Assembly (NCBI GenBank): GCA_028706695.1 | Contig: JAQTVU010000007.1 | Location: forward strand, 797 to 12,234 | DNA: 11,438 nt | Origin: Mycobacterium sp. | GTDB lineage: Bacteria; Actinomycetota; Actinomycetes; Mycobacteriales; Mycobacteriaceae | Direction of reading: 5' to 3' | In this document: positions 6,175 to 11,438 of the stretch, piece by piece | Numbering within the stretch: the stretch's first letter is position 1 | Layout: the number at the start of each line of letters is the position of its first letter | Notes under the pieces: model-generated | What the model saw: only the letters and a program-made list of their open reading frames with translations | Told to the model about the DNA's origin: nothing | Database searches by the model: none | Made by a program: the position numbers and the translations under genes

Positions 6175-7251
6175 ATGTCCGGCACGACGGGGGCCGTGGC
6201 GGTGATGGGCGCCGGCGCATGGGGCACGGCGCTGGCCAAGGTGCTCGTCGACGCGGGCGGGGAAGTCATGCTGTGGGCCCGGCGACCCGACATCGCCGAG
6301 CAGATCAACGTCACCCGTTACAACCCCGACTACCTGCCCGGGACGTTGCTGCCGCCGGGCATCCGCGCCACCGCGGAGGCGGGCGAGGCACTGGCCGGCG
6401 CGTCGACCGTGCTGCTGGGGGTGCCGGCGCAGACGATGCGAACCAATCTCGAGCGGTGGGCCCCGATGCTGGCCGACGGCGCGACCCTGGTCAGCCTTGC
6501 CAAGGGCATCGAGCTGGGCACCCTGATGCGGATGAGTCAGGTCATCGTCTCGGTGACCGGCGTGGACGCCGCGCAGGCGGCGGTGATCTCCGGGCCGAAC
6601 CTGGCCGGCGAAATCGCCAAGTGCCAGCCCGCCGCGACCGTCGTCGCGTGCAGCGATTCCGGACGTGCGGTGGCCCTGCAGCGCATGGTGAACAGCGGCT
6701 ATTTCCGGCCCTACACCAACAGCGACGTCATCGGCACCGAAATCGGCGGGGCATGCAAGAACGTCATCGCGCTCGCGTGCGGGATGGCGGCCGGCGTCGG
6801 GCTCGGCGAAAACACCGCCGCGGCGATCATTACCCGCGGGCTGGCGGAGATCATGCGGCTGGGCATCGCACTCGGGGCCAAGGCCGCGACGCTGGCCGGC
6901 CTGGCGGGTGTGGGTGACCTGGTGGCGACGTGCACCTCGCCGTACTCACGCAACCGCTCCTTCGGTGAACGCCTGGGCCGGGGCGCGACCGTGCAGTCGG
7001 CGTTGCAGGCCGGTGGCGCAGAGGCCGGTGGGAAAGAGGCCGGTGGGGGAGAGGCCGGTGGGGGAGAGGCCGGTGGGGGAGAAGCCAATGTCGTCGAGGG
7101 GGTCACCACGTGCCGGTCGGTGCTCGCCCTGGCGTCCAGTTACGACGTCGAGATGCCGCTCACCGACGCCGTGCACCGCGTGTGCCACAAGGGGCTGTCG
7201 GTGGACGAGGCGATCGCGCTGCTGCTGGGCCGCAGCACGAAGCCCGAGTGA
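6175..7251 (+). CDS. gpsA: NAD(P)-dependent glycerol-3-phosphate dehydrogenase, GpsA (GpdA2)
   Basis: This 358-residue enzyme reduces dihydroxyacetone phosphate to sn-glycerol-3-phosphate for phospholipid synthesis. The N-terminal Rossmann domain shows AVMGAGAWGTALAKVL (9-24), LLGVPAQTMR (80-89) and LVSLAKGIE (105-113). The C-terminal domain holds the catalytic lysine region GTEIGGACKNVIAL (187-200, K195) and the substrate-binding TSPYSRNRSFGERLGRG (254-270). ATG 6175 has GGGGG 6 nt upstream. The unusual part is residues 278-302, five consecutive units of (Q/E)AGG(A/K/G) from a 15-bp tandem repeat, inserted between VQSA and NVVEGVTT, where the M. tuberculosis protein (about 334 residues as I recall) has only a few residues. 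The core fold is intact on both sides, so activity is probably retained. ddlA follows after 61 bp. Confidence 0.96.
   Translation: MSGTTGAVAVMGAGAWGTALAKVLVDAGGEVMLWARRPDIAEQINVTRYNPDYLPGTLLPPGIRATAEAGEALAGASTVLLGVPAQTMRTNLERWAPMLADGATLVSLAKGIELGTLMRMSQVIVSVTGVDAAQAAVISGPNLAGEIAKCQPAATVVACSDSGRAVALQRMVNSGYFRPYTNSDVIGTEIGGACKNVIALACGMAAGVGLGENTAAAIITRGLAEIMRLGIALGAKAATLAGLAGVGDLVATCTSPYSRNRSFGERLGRGATVQSALQAGGAEAGGKEAGGGEAGGGEAGGGEANVVEGVTTCRSVLALASSYDVEMPLTDAVHRVCHKGLSVDEAIALLLGRSTKPE
7006..7080 (+). repeat. 15-bp tandem repeat (minisatellite) inside gpsA
   Basis: Five head-to-tail 15-bp units lie at 7006, 7021, 7036, 7051 and 7066. The last three are identical (GAGGCCGGTGGGGGA). The first two differ at one to three bases at their ends (caggccggtggcgca and gaggccggtgggaaa). 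The unit length is a multiple of three, so copy-number change keeps frame and adds or removes an EAGGG pentapeptide. The identity of the three copies points to recent expansion. Confidence 0.95.
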
Positions 7252-7312
7252 AGCCCCAGCCGGCGGCCCGGCAACCGACCGCCGGGCCCGCCACCCGGTA
7301 GCCTCTGCGGTT

Positions 7313-8443
7313 GTGAACGCCAGCGAGCGCGCCGGGTCCCCCGGTGACCGCGTGCGCGTCGCGGTCGTGTTCGGCGGGCGCAGCAACGAGCACGCCATCT
7401 CGTGCGTGTCGGCGGGCAGCATCCTGCGCAACCTGGACCCGCGGCGGTTCGACGTCATCGCGGTCGGGATCACCCGGCAGGGTTCGTGGGTGCTCACCGA
7501 CGCCGACCCCGATGCGCTGGCGATCGCCGACGGGCACCTGCCGGAGGTGACCATCGGGTCGGGCATCGAGCTGGCCCTGCCCGCCGATCCACGGCGGAGC
7601 GGCCAGCTGGTGTCACTTGCGCCACGCGCCGGTGCTGTCCTGGCGTCGGTGGACGTGGTGTTTCCGGTGCTGCACGGCCCCTACGGCGAAGACGGGACGA
7701 TCCAGGGTCTGCTCGAACTGGCCGGTGTGCCCTATGTCGGCGCCGGTGTGCTGGCCAGCGCCGCCGGCATGGACAAGGAGTTCACCAAGAAGTTGTTCGC
7801 CGCCGAGGCGCTGCCGGTGGGCGCGCATGCGGTGCTGCGTCCGTCGCGCGCCACGCTGGACGCCGGGGAGCGCGACCGGCTGGGTTTGCCGGTATTCGTC
7901 AAGCCCGCCCGGGGCGGCTCGTCGATCGGCGTCAGCCGGGTAACGAGCTGGGACCGGTTGCCCGCCGCCGTCGCCGCCGCCCGCCGCCACGATCCCAAGG
8001 TGATCGTCGAGGCGGCGGTCGACGGCCGCGAGCTGGAGTGCGGCGTGCTCGAAATGCCGGACGGCACGGTCGAAGCCAGCATCCCGGGGGAGATCCGGGT
8101 GGCCGGGGTGCAGGGGCGCGAGGATTGCTTCTACGACTTCGCGACCAAATACCTCGACGACGCCGCCGAGTTGGACGTGCCCGCCAAGGTCGACGACGAC
8201 ATCGCCGATGCCCTACGCGGCCTGGCGATCCGGGCATTCAGGGCTATCGACTGCCAGGGGCTGGCCCGGGTCGACTTCTTCCTCACCGAGGCGGGGCCGG
8301 TGATCAACGAGATCAACACCATGCCGGGGTTCACCACGATCTCGATGTACCCGAGGATGTGGGCGGCCAGCGGGGTGGACTATCCGACCCTGCTGGCGAC
8401 GATGATCGACACCGCCCTGGCCCGCGGCGTCGGGCTGCGCTAG
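7313..8443 (+). CDS. ddlA: D-alanine--D-alanine ligase, DdlA
   Basis: This 376-residue ATP-grasp ligase makes the D-Ala-D-Ala dipeptide for peptidoglycan precursors and is a D-cycloserine target. Seen are VVFGGRSNEHAIS (18-30), VLHGPYGEDGTIQG (119-132), the ATP-grasp loop VKPARGGSSIGVSRV (196-210), DFATKYLDDAAELDVPA (275-291), RVDFFL (319-324) and the metal and substrate-binding INEINTMPGFTTISMYP (331-347). The GTG at 7313 is chosen because the protein then starts a few residues before the conserved RVRVAVVFGG and has nearly the length I recall for M. tuberculosis Ddl (373). The upstream in-frame extension to 6908 is a shadow of gpsA. The ribosome site is weak. It sits 61 bp after gpsA, probably co-transcribed, and its TAG stop overlaps the stop of the opposing DUF3515 gene. 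Confidence 0.96.
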   Translation: MNASERAGSPGDRVRVAVVFGGRSNEHAISCVSAGSILRNLDPRRFDVIAVGITRQGSWVLTDADPDALAIADGHLPEVTIGSGIELALPADPRRSGQLVSLAPRAGAVLASVDVVFPVLHGPYGEDGTIQGLLELAGVPYVGAGVLASAAGMDKEFTKKLFAAEALPVGAHAVLRPSRATLDAGERDRLGLPVFVKPARGGSSIGVSRVTSWDRLPAAVAAARRHDPKVIVEAAVDGRELECGVLEMPDGTVEASIPGEIRVAGVQGREDCFYDFATKYLDDAAELDVPAKVDDDIADALRGLAIRAFRAIDCQGLARVDFFLTEAGPVINEINTMPGFTTISMYPRMWAASGVDYPTLLATMIDTALARGVGLR

Positions 8444-8994
8444 CGGGCCGGCCCCGGGTTGATGGGCACCGCCGCGATGGTGCGGTCGACCACCTCGGAG
8501 ACCTCCTGGATCGGCGTCGGTCCCGAACCCGACGGCAGCGTCAGCGCCACATACACCGGCCGGTCCACCGTGTACCAGGTGGACCTGCCGGCGCCACCGG
8601 CGGATTGCGGGTCGGGCGCCCGAAACCACTGCACCCGGTCGACCACCTGGATCGGCGATCCCACCACGAAGTCGGCGGGGCGGTCGAGTCCGCAGCGCAG
8701 CACCACCGGCTCGTCGGACGTCCCGGACCGCCACGCGGCTGCGCCCTCGGGCACCGGTGGCGCGATGGGCGCGCGCCGGTAGGCCCCGAGCCGCTGCGGC
8801 AGCGCCCGCTGCAGCGCCAGGCATGCGGCACCGGCGGCCTGCGGCGCCGGGACCGCGGGAAGGACGACCGGTTGCGGCCGCGCCTGCCGGGAGGCGGCGA
8901 AGACCAGGATCGCGCCGGTCGTCGCGACGGCCAGCGCCACCGCGGCGATCAGGACCGTGCGCGGCGGTCCCGTCTCGGCATCCGAACCGGCCAT
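8440..8994 (-). CDS. Membrane-anchored DUF3515 protein (Rv2980-like)
   Basis: This 184-residue protein of unknown function matches the actinobacterial DUF3515 family found next to ddl and thiL. A single hydrophobic segment (VLIAAVALAVATTGAILVFAA, about residues 14-34) behind a short N-terminus suggests an uncleaved signal anchor with the rest outside the membrane. The outer part has CLALQRALPQRLG (58-70), VVLRCGLDRPADF (97-109), VVDRVQWFR (117-125) and STWYTVDRPVYVALTLP (138-154). Its two cysteines (58 and 101) could form a disulfide. ATG 8994 is used. GTG 8997 directly before it is equally possible and has GGGAGG about 10 nt upstream. The open frame extending to 10050 is antisense to thiL and is not coding. 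The gene is convergent with ddlA (4-bp overlap) and divergent from thiL. The context hints at an envelope role, but no function can be assigned. Confidence 0.85.
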   Translation of the reverse strand: MAGSDAETGPPRTVLIAAVALAVATTGAILVFAASRQARPQPVVLPAVPAPQAAGAACLALQRALPQRLGAYRRAPIAPPVPEGAAAWRSGTSDEPVVLRCGLDRPADFVVGSPIQVVDRVQWFRAPDPQSAGGAGRSTWYTVDRPVYVALTLPSGSGPTPIQEVSEVVDRTIAAVPINPGPAR

Positions 8995-9090
8995 CACCGC
9001 CCGGGCACCTCCCATCTCATACACTGGCGCGGTCGGCAGGGACCCAACGTACCGCAGATCCGCACGACTACCGGGGCAAGGAGGCGGGGG

Positions 9091-10059
9091 GTGAGCGACC
9101 ACGCGCACCGCGAGGCGACCCTGCGGCAGCTCGGCGAATTCGCCGTCATCGACCGGTTGGTGCACGGCCGCCGACAGCCCGCCGAGGTGCAGCTGGGGCC
9201 CGGCGACGACGCGGCGGTGGTGTCCGCCGGCGACGGGCGCACCCTGGTGTCGACCGACATGCTCGTGCAGGACCGGCATTTCCGGCTGGACTGGTCGACG
9301 CCCTACGACGTCGGTCGCAAGGCGATCGCCCAGAACGCCGCCGACATCGAGGCGATGGGCGGGCGGGCCACGGCTTTCGTGGTCGGATTCGGGGCGCCCG
9401 CCGAGACGGCGGTGGCGGACGCGGACGCGCTGGTTGACGGAATGTGGGACGAGGCGGGGCGGATCGGGGCGGGCATCGCCGGCGGCGACCTTGTCAGCTG
9501 CCCGCAGTGGGTGGTGTCGGTGACGGTGCTGGGCGATCTGCGGGGCCGTCCGCCGGTGTTGCGGTCCGGGGCCGAACCCGGCTCGGTGCTGGCCGTGGCC
9601 GGCGACCTGGGCCGCTCCGCCGCCGGTTTTGCCTTGTGGGACAAGAGGATTGGCGGGTTCGATGAATTGCGGCGCCGGCATCTGGTGCCCGAGCCGCCGT
9701 ACGGCCAGGGGATGGCGGCCGCGGCCGCGGCGGCCCAGGCGATGATCGACGTCTCCGACGGGTTGATCGCCGACCTGCGGCACGTCGCCGAAGCCTCGGG
9801 CGTCGGTGTCGACGTGTCCACCGCGGCGTTGGCCGCGGACCACGACGCGCTCAGCGCGGCGGCGGGCGCCGTGGGCGCCGACGCGTGGTCGTGGGTGCTG
9901 GGCGGCGGTGAAGACCACGCCCTGGCGGCCTGTTTCGCCGGTGCGGTGCCGACCGGGTGGCGCGTGATCGGGCGGGTGCTGGACGGCCCGGCCCGGGTGC
10001 TCGTCGACGGGCGGCACTGGAGCGGGTACGCGGGCTGGCAGGCTTACCAAGGCTCATGA
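9091..10059 (+). CDS. thiL: Thiamine-monophosphate kinase, ThiL
   Basis: This 322-residue kinase phosphorylates thiamine monophosphate to thiamine diphosphate, the last step of cofactor synthesis. Family signatures are LGPGDDAAVV (35-44), STDMLVQDRHFRLDW (54-68), AIAQNAADIEAMGG (78-91) with metal-binding residues, GGDLV (131-135), MIDVSDGLIADL (218-229) and LGGGEDHAL (270-278). The GTG at 9091 is well supported: a full AAGGAGG (9078-9084) sits 6 nt upstream and LRQLGEFAVIDRLV follows close behind the start, as in M. tuberculosis. The much longer in-frame extension upstream runs through ddlA and is not coding. The gene is divergent from the DUF3515 gene (96 bp), and ung follows 54 bp downstream. 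No TPP riboswitch is apparent in the short upstream region. Confidence 0.96.
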   Translation: MSDHAHREATLRQLGEFAVIDRLVHGRRQPAEVQLGPGDDAAVVSAGDGRTLVSTDMLVQDRHFRLDWSTPYDVGRKAIAQNAADIEAMGGRATAFVVGFGAPAETAVADADALVDGMWDEAGRIGAGIAGGDLVSCPQWVVSVTVLGDLRGRPPVLRSGAEPGSVLAVAGDLGRSAAGFALWDKRIGGFDELRRRHLVPEPPYGQGMAAAAAAAQAMIDVSDGLIADLRHVAEASGVGVDVSTAALAADHDALSAAAGAVGADAWSWVLGGGEDHALAACFAGAVPTGWRVIGRVLDGPARVLVDGRHWSGYAGWQAYQGS

Positions 10060-10079
10060 CGGCTCGTGAAGCTAGGGTG

Positions 10080-10120
10080 GCGCGGTGACCGGCTACCCGG
10101 TGGGCGCTGCGCGGTGACCG
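10080..10120 (+). repeat. 12-bp direct repeat flanking the ung leader
   Basis: GCGCGGTGACCG occurs at 10080-10091 and again at 10109-10120, 29 bp apart from start to start. The second copy contains the GTG start codon of ung; the first contains the GTG of a short leader ORF. The exact match seems too long to be purely random, but GC bias makes such repeats more likely here. Confidence 0.85.
10085..10117 (+). other. Possible 10-codon leader ORF coupled to ung
   Basis: A GTG at 10085 opens a frame encoding MTGYPVGAAR and ending at TGA 10115-10117. That stop overlaps the ung start codon in the arrangement GTGA (ung GTG at 10114). AGGGTGG (10074-10080) lies just upstream of the leader GTG and is the best ribosome-binding sequence in this 54-bp gap, whereas ung itself has none that is clear. 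The arrangement would suit translational coupling. There is no evidence of expression, and the frame is very short. Confidence 0.25.
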
Positions 10121-10797
10121 CGCGGCCGCTGAAGGAACTCGTCGAACCCGGCTGGGCGGACGCGCTGGAGCCGGTCGCCGACCAGGTGGCCCGCATGGGG
10201 CAGTTCTTGCGCGCCGAGGTCGCCGCCGGGCGAGGCTATCTGCCGGCGGGGCCGAACGTGTTGCGTGCCTTCACTTTCCCGTTCGACGGCGTCCGCGTGC
10301 TGATCGTCGGCCAGGACCCGTACCCGACGCCGGGACACGCCGTGGGGCTGAGCTTCTCGGTGGCCCCGGAGGTGCGTCCGCTGCCGCGCAGCCTGGCCAA
10401 CATCTTCGACGAGTACACCGCCGACCTGGGTCATCCCCCGCCCGCATGCGGCGATCTGACGCCGTGGGCGCAGCGCGGGGTGTTGCTGCTGAACCGGGTG
10501 CTCACGGTGCGGCCCAACAGGCCGGCGTCGCATCGGGGCAAGGGCTGGGAAGCGGTGACCGACTGCGCGATCCGCGCACTGGCCACCCGCCCGCAGCCGC
10601 TGGTGGCCATCCTGTGGGGGCGTGACGCGTCGACGCTGAAAGCCATTCTCGCCAAAGGCAATTGCGTGGCCATTGAGTCGCCGCATCCCTCACCGCTGTC
10701 GGCGTCTCGCGGGTTCTTCGGCTCGCGCCCGTTCAGCCGGGCCAACCGGCTGCTGGAAGAACTCGGTGCCGAGCCGGTCGATTGGCGGCTGCCCTGA
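10114..10797 (+). CDS. ung: Uracil-DNA glycosylase, Ung (family 1)
   Basis: This 227-residue glycosylase excises uracil from DNA to begin base-excision repair. The catalytic water-activating motif GQDPYPTPGHAVGLSFS (66-82, D68), LLLNRVLTVRP (124-134), VAILWGR (164-170) and the C-terminal HPSPLSASRGFFGSRPFS loop (191-208, H191) that intercalates into DNA are all present, identifying family 1 UDG. GTG 10114 gives MTARPLKELVEPGW, matching the M. tuberculosis start and total length (227) as I recall them; the extra 16 codons back to GTG 10066 look like leader. No good Shine-Dalgarno precedes 10114, but a 10-codon ORF ends overlapping this start. It is on the same strand as thiL, 54 bp downstream, and convergent with rpmB (121-bp gap without an obvious terminator). 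Confidence 0.97.
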   Translation: MTARPLKELVEPGWADALEPVADQVARMGQFLRAEVAAGRGYLPAGPNVLRAFTFPFDGVRVLIVGQDPYPTPGHAVGLSFSVAPEVRPLPRSLANIFDEYTADLGHPPPACGDLTPWAQRGVLLLNRVLTVRPNRPASHRGKGWEAVTDCAIRALATRPQPLVAILWGRDASTLKAILAKGNCVAIESPHPSPLSASRGFFGSRPFSRANRLLEELGAEPVDWRLP

Positions 10798-10918
10798 CCG
10801 CGGCGTCGGGTCCGACCCACCGGCGGCTGGGCCACCGCATCGAGCCGTTCCCTCAGCTGCGTGATATCGGTTGCGGTACCGGCTCATTCGACGATGTTGC
10901 CGTCATCTGCGGACGCTG

Positions 10919-11113
10919 CTAGCCCCGGACCACCCTACCGGCCTTGATGCATGAGGCGCAGACGTTGAGGCGCTGCTTGTTGGCGCCGGGACGGGTGACG
11001 ACGTGCACGGTCTGGACGTTGGGGTCCCACCGGCGGCTGGTGCGGCGGTGAGAATGCGACACCGACTTGCCGAAGCCGGGGCCCTTCCCGCAGATATCGC
11101 ACACGGCGGCCAT
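10919..11113 (-). CDS. rpmB: 50S ribosomal protein L28, zinc-ribbon (C+) form
   Basis: This 64-residue L28 is a structural component of the large ribosomal subunit. It starts MAAVCDICGKGPGFGKSVSH and carries SHRRTSRRWDPN (21-32) and NVCASCIKAGRVVRG at the C-terminus. CxxC pairs at C5/C8 and C52/C55 form the zinc ribbon, so this is the zinc-dependent type, unlike the cysteine-free paralogue that mycobacteria make under zinc limitation. ATG 11113 has GGAG 8 nt upstream; a TTG two codons earlier is not needed. The gene stands alone on the minus strand, convergent with ung and divergent from the DAK2 gene, the usual actinobacterial arrangement. Confidence 0.97.
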   Translation of the reverse strand: MAAVCDICGKGPGFGKSVSHSHRRTSRRWDPNVQTVHVVTRPGANKQRLNVCASCIKAGRVVRG

Positions 11114-11145
11114 GTTCAACGCTCCTCAAATCTCGGGGGCCCGGC

Positions 11146-11183
11146 GGGCTGGCCGGGACAGCCGGGTCGGCCCGGGCCAGCCC
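11146..11183. repeat. 9-bp inverted repeat in the rpmB leader
   Basis: GGGCTGGCC (11146-11154) is the exact reverse complement of GGCCAGCCC (11175-11183), separated by 20 nt that contain several further CCGGG/CCCGG blocks, including the palindrome GGCCCGGGCC (11169-11178). It lies between the likely rpmB -10 and the rpmB start codon, so part or all of it would be in the leader RNA. The region is almost pure G and C. Confidence 0.6.
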
Positions 11184-11213
11184 AGAATACCGACTGTCGG
11201 GGCAACCACCAAA
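11184..11213 (-). promoter_or_regulatory. Candidate rpmB promoter with an embedded 11-bp palindrome
   Basis: On the minus strand TTTGGT (11213-11208) and TATTCT (11189-11184) are 18 bp apart. The latter fits the mycobacterial TANNNT -10 well and is one of few AT-rich spots here. Transcription would start near 11177 and give a leader of about 64 nt. Between the two boxes, directly against the -10, lies the perfect palindrome CCGAC-T-GTCGG (11190-11200), which could be an operator. No regulator can be named. Confidence 0.4.
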
Positions 11214-11324
11214 ACGCTTACCGCCTGACCGGCAGCTTACGGCCGCCGCTGTCGCCGCCGATGACTAGGCTCAATCGGGCTACGCTGGCGCCCACCGGAG
11301 GCCGGCGCGAAGGAGGTGGGTCAC

Positions 11325-11438
11325 GTGGGCACGTCCGATACGTCGCAGGATCGGGCGCTGGACGCGCTGGCCCTGCGGGACTGGGCGCACACCGCCGTCA
11401 GTGACCTGATCACCCACATCGACGAGATCAACCGGCTC
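11325..11438 (+). CDS. DAK2/FakA-like domain protein, N-terminal fragment (cut by window end)
   Basis: The first 38 codons of a gene run off the window. The protein starts MGTSDTSQDRALDALALRDW and contains WAHTAVSDLITHIDEINRL, which matches the opening helix of DAK2-domain proteins of the dihydroxyacetone-kinase/fatty-acid-kinase (FakA) type just before their NVFPVPDGDTG-like nucleotide-binding motif, which lies outside the window. Gene order (rpmB, then this gene) fits the Rv2975c/Rv2974c position of M. tuberculosis, where, as I recall, it is split into two annotated genes. GTG 11325 is chosen because AAGGAGG (11310-11316) lies 8 nt upstream; GTG 11316 in the same frame overlaps that site and is unlikely. 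Substrate and intactness cannot be judged from this fragment. Confidence 0.75.
   Translation, partial: MGTSDTSQDRALDALALRDWAHTAVSDLITHIDEINRL

Noticed and set aside
5700..6917. 405-codon plus-strand frame over cofC and gpsA
   Set aside because: It is antisense to cofC and out of frame with gpsA. Its composition (Arg, Gly, His) is typical of a shadow frame.
7402..9090. Long upstream extension of the thiL frame through ddlA
   Set aside because: It overlaps ddlA in another frame and its residues are Arg/Gly-rich without family similarity. The GTG at 9091 has a full AAGGAGG and matches the ThiL N-terminus.
8998..10050. Minus-strand extension of the DUF3515 frame antisense to thiL
   Set aside because: thiL is clearly the coding strand there. 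The DUF3515 protein has a normal signal-anchor start near 8994, with GGGAGG just upstream.
10798..10918. Possible terminator or small gene in the ung-rpmB gap
   Set aside because: Only 4-bp stems such as GGGT-CCG-ACCC and CGGT-ACCG were found, and no frame has a convincing start and ribosome site. Nothing is supported here.
11003..11404. 133-codon plus-strand frame across rpmB antisense and into the DAK2 gene
   Set aside because: It conflicts with two well-supported genes on better frames, and its product is low complexity.
1..11438. Search for a novel system, mobile element, CRISPR, tRNA or toxin-antitoxin pair
   Set aside because: All sizeable segments are explained by conserved mycobacterial housekeeping genes. 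No terminal inverted repeats with a transposase, regularly spaced repeats, cloverleaf structures or paired small genes were seen.

Overview
The window is high-GC actinobacterial DNA, and gene order and protein sequences point to Mycobacterium. It carries leuC-leuD-hupB, mutT1, ppk1, cofC/fbiD, gpsA, ddlA, a DUF3515 gene, thiL, ung, rpmB and the start of a DAK2/FakA-type gene. From memory this is the block around Rv2988c to Rv2974c of M. tuberculosis, read here in the opposite orientation. It is probably a non-tuberculous species: several proteins have indels relative to the M. tuberculosis versions, and the thiL side lacks the IS1538 element present at that spot in H37Rv. The species cannot be named from the sequence alone.

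Layout. Positions 1-1284 hold the 3' end of leuC and all of leuD, the two subunits of isopropylmalate isomerase (leucine synthesis). hupB (1468-2061) follows behind its own likely promoter and encodes the nucleoid protein HU with a Lys/Ala-rich, histone H1-like tail. On the minus strand, cofC/fbiD, ppk1 and mutT1 (6056 down to 2087) form a probable operon for coenzyme F420 precursor synthesis, polyphosphate synthesis and oxidised-nucleotide sanitation. On the plus strand, gpsA and ddlA (6175-8443) supply glycerol-3-phosphate for phospholipids and D-Ala-D-Ala for peptidoglycan. A minus-strand DUF3515 membrane-anchored protein (8440-8994) meets ddlA tail to tail. thiL and ung (9091-10797) run on the plus strand. 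rpmB (minus, 10919-11113) encodes the zinc-ribbon form of ribosomal protein L28. Divergent from it, a DAK2-domain gene begins at 11325 and is cut off by the window end.

This is core, mostly housekeeping chromosome. I see no mobile element, CRISPR array, toxin-antitoxin pair, defence system or RNA gene, and no candidate for a wholly new system. The points worth a second look are small: an in-frame 15-bp minisatellite inside gpsA, a strong bulged hairpin abutting the ppk1 start codon, a 10-codon leader ORF whose stop overlaps the ung start, a 14-bp tandem duplication across the ppk1 stop codon, and a palindrome plus long inverted repeat in the rpmB promoter and leader. Comparisons with M. tuberculosis are from memory and were not checked by alignment.
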